Made by a program: the position numbers and the translations under genes | The notes under the pieces: generated by a model | Databases searched by the model: none | What the model saw: only the letters and a program-made list of their open reading frames with translations | Told to the model about the DNA's origin: nothing | Shown: positions 61,735-64,000 of the stretch, piece by piece | Layout of the letters: every line of letters starts with the position of its first letter | Numbering within the stretch: the stretch's first letter is position 1 | NCBI RefSeq assembly: GCF_002902945.1 | Contig: NZ_CP026101.1 | Location: 1,674,001 to 1,738,000 of the forward strand | Direction: 5' to 3' | DNA: 64,000 bases | Source: Paraburkholderia caribensis | Lineage (GTDB): Bacteria; Pseudomonadota; Gammaproteobacteria; Burkholderiales; Burkholderiaceae

Positions 61735-63957
61735 TCAGGTGCTCAGGTATTCCTGCACGGCCGCGTAGCTGCGGTCGTAGTTGCCGCGCGCACGCGGCGG
61801 CATCGCGTTGAAAATCGCGCCCTGCACGTGCACGCCCGCCGAATGCAGGCGCTTCAAGGCGTCGGCGATCTCGCCTTCGCTGTGCATGCCCGAGCGCACC
61901 ACGAAGAACGTCGAGCCCGCATAGCCGCCGATGATCGACGCGTCGGTCACGGCCAGCACGGGCGGCGTGTCGATCAGGATCACGTCGTAACGCTTGGCCA
62001 GCCCTTCGAGGTATTGCGGCAGGCGCGGCGACATCAGCAGTTCGGAAGGGTTCGGCGGACGGCGTCCGCACGAGATGAACGACAGGTTGTCGATTTCCGT
62101 TGCACGCAGCGCATCGTCCAGCGAAATCTGGCCGCTCAGCAGTTCCGACAGACCGTTGTCCTGCGAGCCGCCCAGATGCTTTTCGAGCGCGCCGCGCCGC
62201 ATGTCGCCGTCGATCATCAGCACCCGCTTGCCCGAATGCGCGAGCAGCACGGCGAGGTTGATCGTCAGGAAGCTCTTGCCGACGCCCGGCAGCGGCCCCG
62301 TGAACATCACGATGTGGTTGCGCGCGTCCTGCAGCGTGAACTGCATCGACGTGCGCAGGCTGCGCAGGCTTTCGATACACACGTCCTTCGGCTTCGCGTT
62401 GGCGAGCACCGCGCGCTGGCGCGTGCCGCCGCGCACCGCGGCGCTCTCCAGCAGCGCCTGTTCGGCCGACAGCGGCACGAGGCCGTAGACGGGCAGATGG
62501 AAGGTGCGCTCGACCGTTTCGGGGTCGTCGATGCCCTTGAACATATTGCGGCGCAGGAACACGAAACCCGTGCCGACGATCAGCCCGAGTATCGTTGCCG
62601 CCGACAGGATCAGCGCCTTCTTCGGCTTGATGGGCGAACCGGGGCGCAGCGCGGCGTCGACGATATGCACGTTGCCGCCCGTACCCGCTTTCTGCACGGA
62701 CAGTTCCTGCACGCGGTTGAGCAGCAGCACGTAGATGTCTTCCGCGACCTTCGCGTCGCGCTGCAACTGCACGGCCTTGACTTCGGTGGCAGGCAGATCG
62801 CGGAAACGGTCCGCGTATTTGGTGCGCTGCGCCTGGAGTTCGGCCATCTGCTGCTGCGCGGCCTTGATCATCGGGTGATCGTCGCCGTAGCGCTGTTCGA
62901 GCTGCGAAATCTGCAGGCGCAAGGCCGAGATCTGCTGCTCGTACTGCACGCTGCCTTCCAGATAGACCTTCGCTTCGTCGCTCGCGTTGATCGAGCCGCT
63001 CTTGCTCTGATACGCCGTCAACGCCGCTTCCGCGCGTTCGAGATCGGACTTCAGGCGCGGCTCTTCACTTTTCAGGAAGTCGAGCATCCGGCTCGCGTCG
63101 GCCTGCTTGGTGCGGATGTGCTCCAGCAGATACGACTGCGCGAGCGCGTTGGCGACGGCGGCCGCGTGCTCGGGGTTCTGGTCTTCGAGCGAGATCGAGA
63201 TCACGCCCGTCTGCTTGCCCTGCTCCTGCACGTTGATGGCCGACTGGAACGCGGCGATCGCGTCGAGGTCGTTCGCGCGCATCACCGTGAACTGCGTGCC
63301 GGGCCGCGCGACGAGTTTGTTGACCAGCATCGTGACGCCGCCGCCCTGGGCGGGCTGGCCTGCCTGGCCGCGCAACAGCAACTGGCCGTCGGGCGTCATC
63401 AGCGTGTAGCGCTGGTTGTCGAGCGCGGTGAGGATCAGCTTCTGACCTTCGAGCGCGGGGGCGACGTCGAGCGAATCGACGTCGGCCACTTCGCCGCCCC
63501 ACGCGTACGAGCCGAGGCCGAGCCACGGCTTCGCGGGCTGGCCCGGCGTCGCAAGACGCGCAGCGAGGCTGCCGAGCACGGGGATGGTCTTCGGCGCGAT
63601 CGAGAAGTTCAGCTTCATGTCGTGAACCACGGGCGCAACCACGCCGCGGCTCTTGATCATTTCGATCTCGGCGTCGGTGGGGATCGTCGACTGGCCCGTC
63701 GAGATGGTCGCACCCGTTTGCGTCTGCGTGAGCGCCTGCGAGGTGTTGTCCGACGTTTCCACGCGCACGTGCGCATCGGCCGAATACACGGGCTTCGCGA
63801 CATAGCAGTAGAAGCCGGCAATCGCAACGATGGTCGCGGCGATGCCGATCAGCCACCAGATGTCGTCGATGATCACCTGCAGCAGTTGGCCGAGGACCAC
63901 GTCCTCTTCTTCGGTTCTGGCCTGGATGGCCAGATGGGGATTGGCTTGAGTGCTCAC
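61735..63957 (-). CDS. Wzc-type polysaccharide biosynthesis tyrosine autokinase
   Basis: The product is at least 740 aa. The N-terminal Wzz-like domain has a membrane helix (IWWLIGIAATIVAIAGFYCYV) and long coiled-coil regions around residues 270-420; a second helix (ILSAATILGLIVGTGFVFL) leads to the cytosolic BY-kinase domain with Walker A GPLPGVGKSF, Walker A' VLMIDGDMRRG and Walker B VILIDTPPVL. The C-terminus has a Tyr cluster (YDRSYAAVQEY) for autophosphorylation. It controls chain length and export with an outer-membrane Wza partner that is not in the window. I give the GTG at 63957 as start, but the frame is open to the window edge, so the true start may lie outside. Confidence 0.9.
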   Translation of the reverse strand: MSTQANPHLAIQARTEEEDVVLGQLLQVIIDDIWWLIGIAATIVAIAGFYCYVAKPVYSADAHVRVETSDNTSQALTQTQTGATISTGQSTIPTDAEIEMIKSRGVVAPVVHDMKLNFSIAPKTIPVLGSLAARLATPGQPAKPWLGLGSYAWGGEVADVDSLDVAPALEGQKLILTALDNQRYTLMTPDGQLLLRGQAGQPAQGGGVTMLVNKLVARPGTQFTVMRANDLDAIAAFQSAINVQEQGKQTGVISISLEDQNPEHAAAVANALAQSYLLEHIRTKQADASRMLDFLKSEEPRLKSDLERAEAALTAYQSKSGSINASDEAKVYLEGSVQYEQQISALRLQISQLEQRYGDDHPMIKAAQQQMAELQAQRTKYADRFRDLPATEVKAVQLQRDAKVAEDIYVLLLNRVQELSVQKAGTGGNVHIVDAALRPGSPIKPKKALILSAATILGLIVGTGFVFLRRNMFKGIDDPETVERTFHLPVYGLVPLSAEQALLESAAVRGGTRQRAVLANAKPKDVCIESLRSLRTSMQFTLQDARNHIVMFTGPLPGVGKSFLTINLAVLLAHSGKRVLMIDGDMRRGALEKHLGGSQDNGLSELLSGQISLDDALRATEIDNLSFISCGRRPPNPSELLMSPRLPQYLEGLAKRYDVILIDTPPVLAVTDASIIGGYAGSTFFVVRSGMHSEGEIADALKRLHSAGVHVQGAIFNAMPPRARGNYDRSYAAVQEYLST

Positions 63958-64000
63958 TTGGATACTCGCTTGAGTGCTCAGGGTTGACCCGGGTCGGGTC

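Noticed and set aside
61735..61811. Very long plus-strand frame (60718-63987) opposite the GT2 and Wzc genes
   Set aside because: It is antisense to two well-supported genes with conserved motifs, and its Arg/His-rich sequence is a GC-strand shadow.

Overview
The window is 64 kb of high-GC proteobacterial DNA. Gene content points to Burkholderiaceae, most likely Paraburkholderia, Caballeronia or Burkholderia: two OmpC-type porins, a DUF3563 protein, an AmpR-like regulator beside a class A beta-lactamase, an ISNCY element and a large exopolysaccharide locus. This is a judgement from protein families; no rRNA or tRNA was seen.

Region A (1-6284) looks like an undescribed peptide natural-product cluster. 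A 48-residue Gln-rich peptide gene is followed by a perfect hairpin, then three consecutive genes for heme-oxygenase-like (HDO) putative diiron proteins. Each of the three has an N-terminal segment resembling a PqqD-like RiPP recognition element. A class III PLP aminotransferase and an EamA/RarD-type exporter complete the operon. I do not recognise this combination as a characterised RiPP class, and it is my best candidate for a new system.

Region B (6285-12702) is a three-gene antiphage operon, TerB protein + P-loop ATPase + Lhr-like helicase, which matches Shango (sngABC). Region C (12868-30125) is mixed chromosome: a DHA2 exporter, an AmpR-type regulator divergent from tandem class A and class C beta-lactamases, a YdcH protein, polyphosphate kinase 2, a serine hydrolase, an MHS transporter with an M20 peptidase and divergent LysR regulator, a GntP permease, a porin, a lipoprotein, a sugar transporter and a DUF3563 protein.

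Region D (30126-33289) is an IS scar: an IS110/IS1111 transposase beside an intact-looking ISNCY element with about 40-bp terminal inverted repeats. Region E (33420-41787) holds a ProQ/FinO RNA chaperone, a second porin, a quiC-like 3-dehydroshikimate dehydratase with a BKACE enzyme divergent from an IclR regulator (long inverted repeat between them), a phosphoribosyltransferase, galU and a small membrane protein.

Region F (42029-64000) is an exopolysaccharide locus. It holds two acyltransferases, a double-GT4 fusion, a Wzx-like flippase, a secreted propeller-like protein, an SGNH hydrolase, gmd, and a minus-strand operon of a Wzc-type tyrosine autokinase, glycosyltransferases and a polymerase-like membrane protein that ends at a clear terminator. 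Inside it sit a 659-bp imperfect palindrome and a hipBA toxin-antitoxin module with four operator-like sites spaced 49-50 bp apart. The Wzc reading frame stays open to the right window edge, so the operon probably continues.
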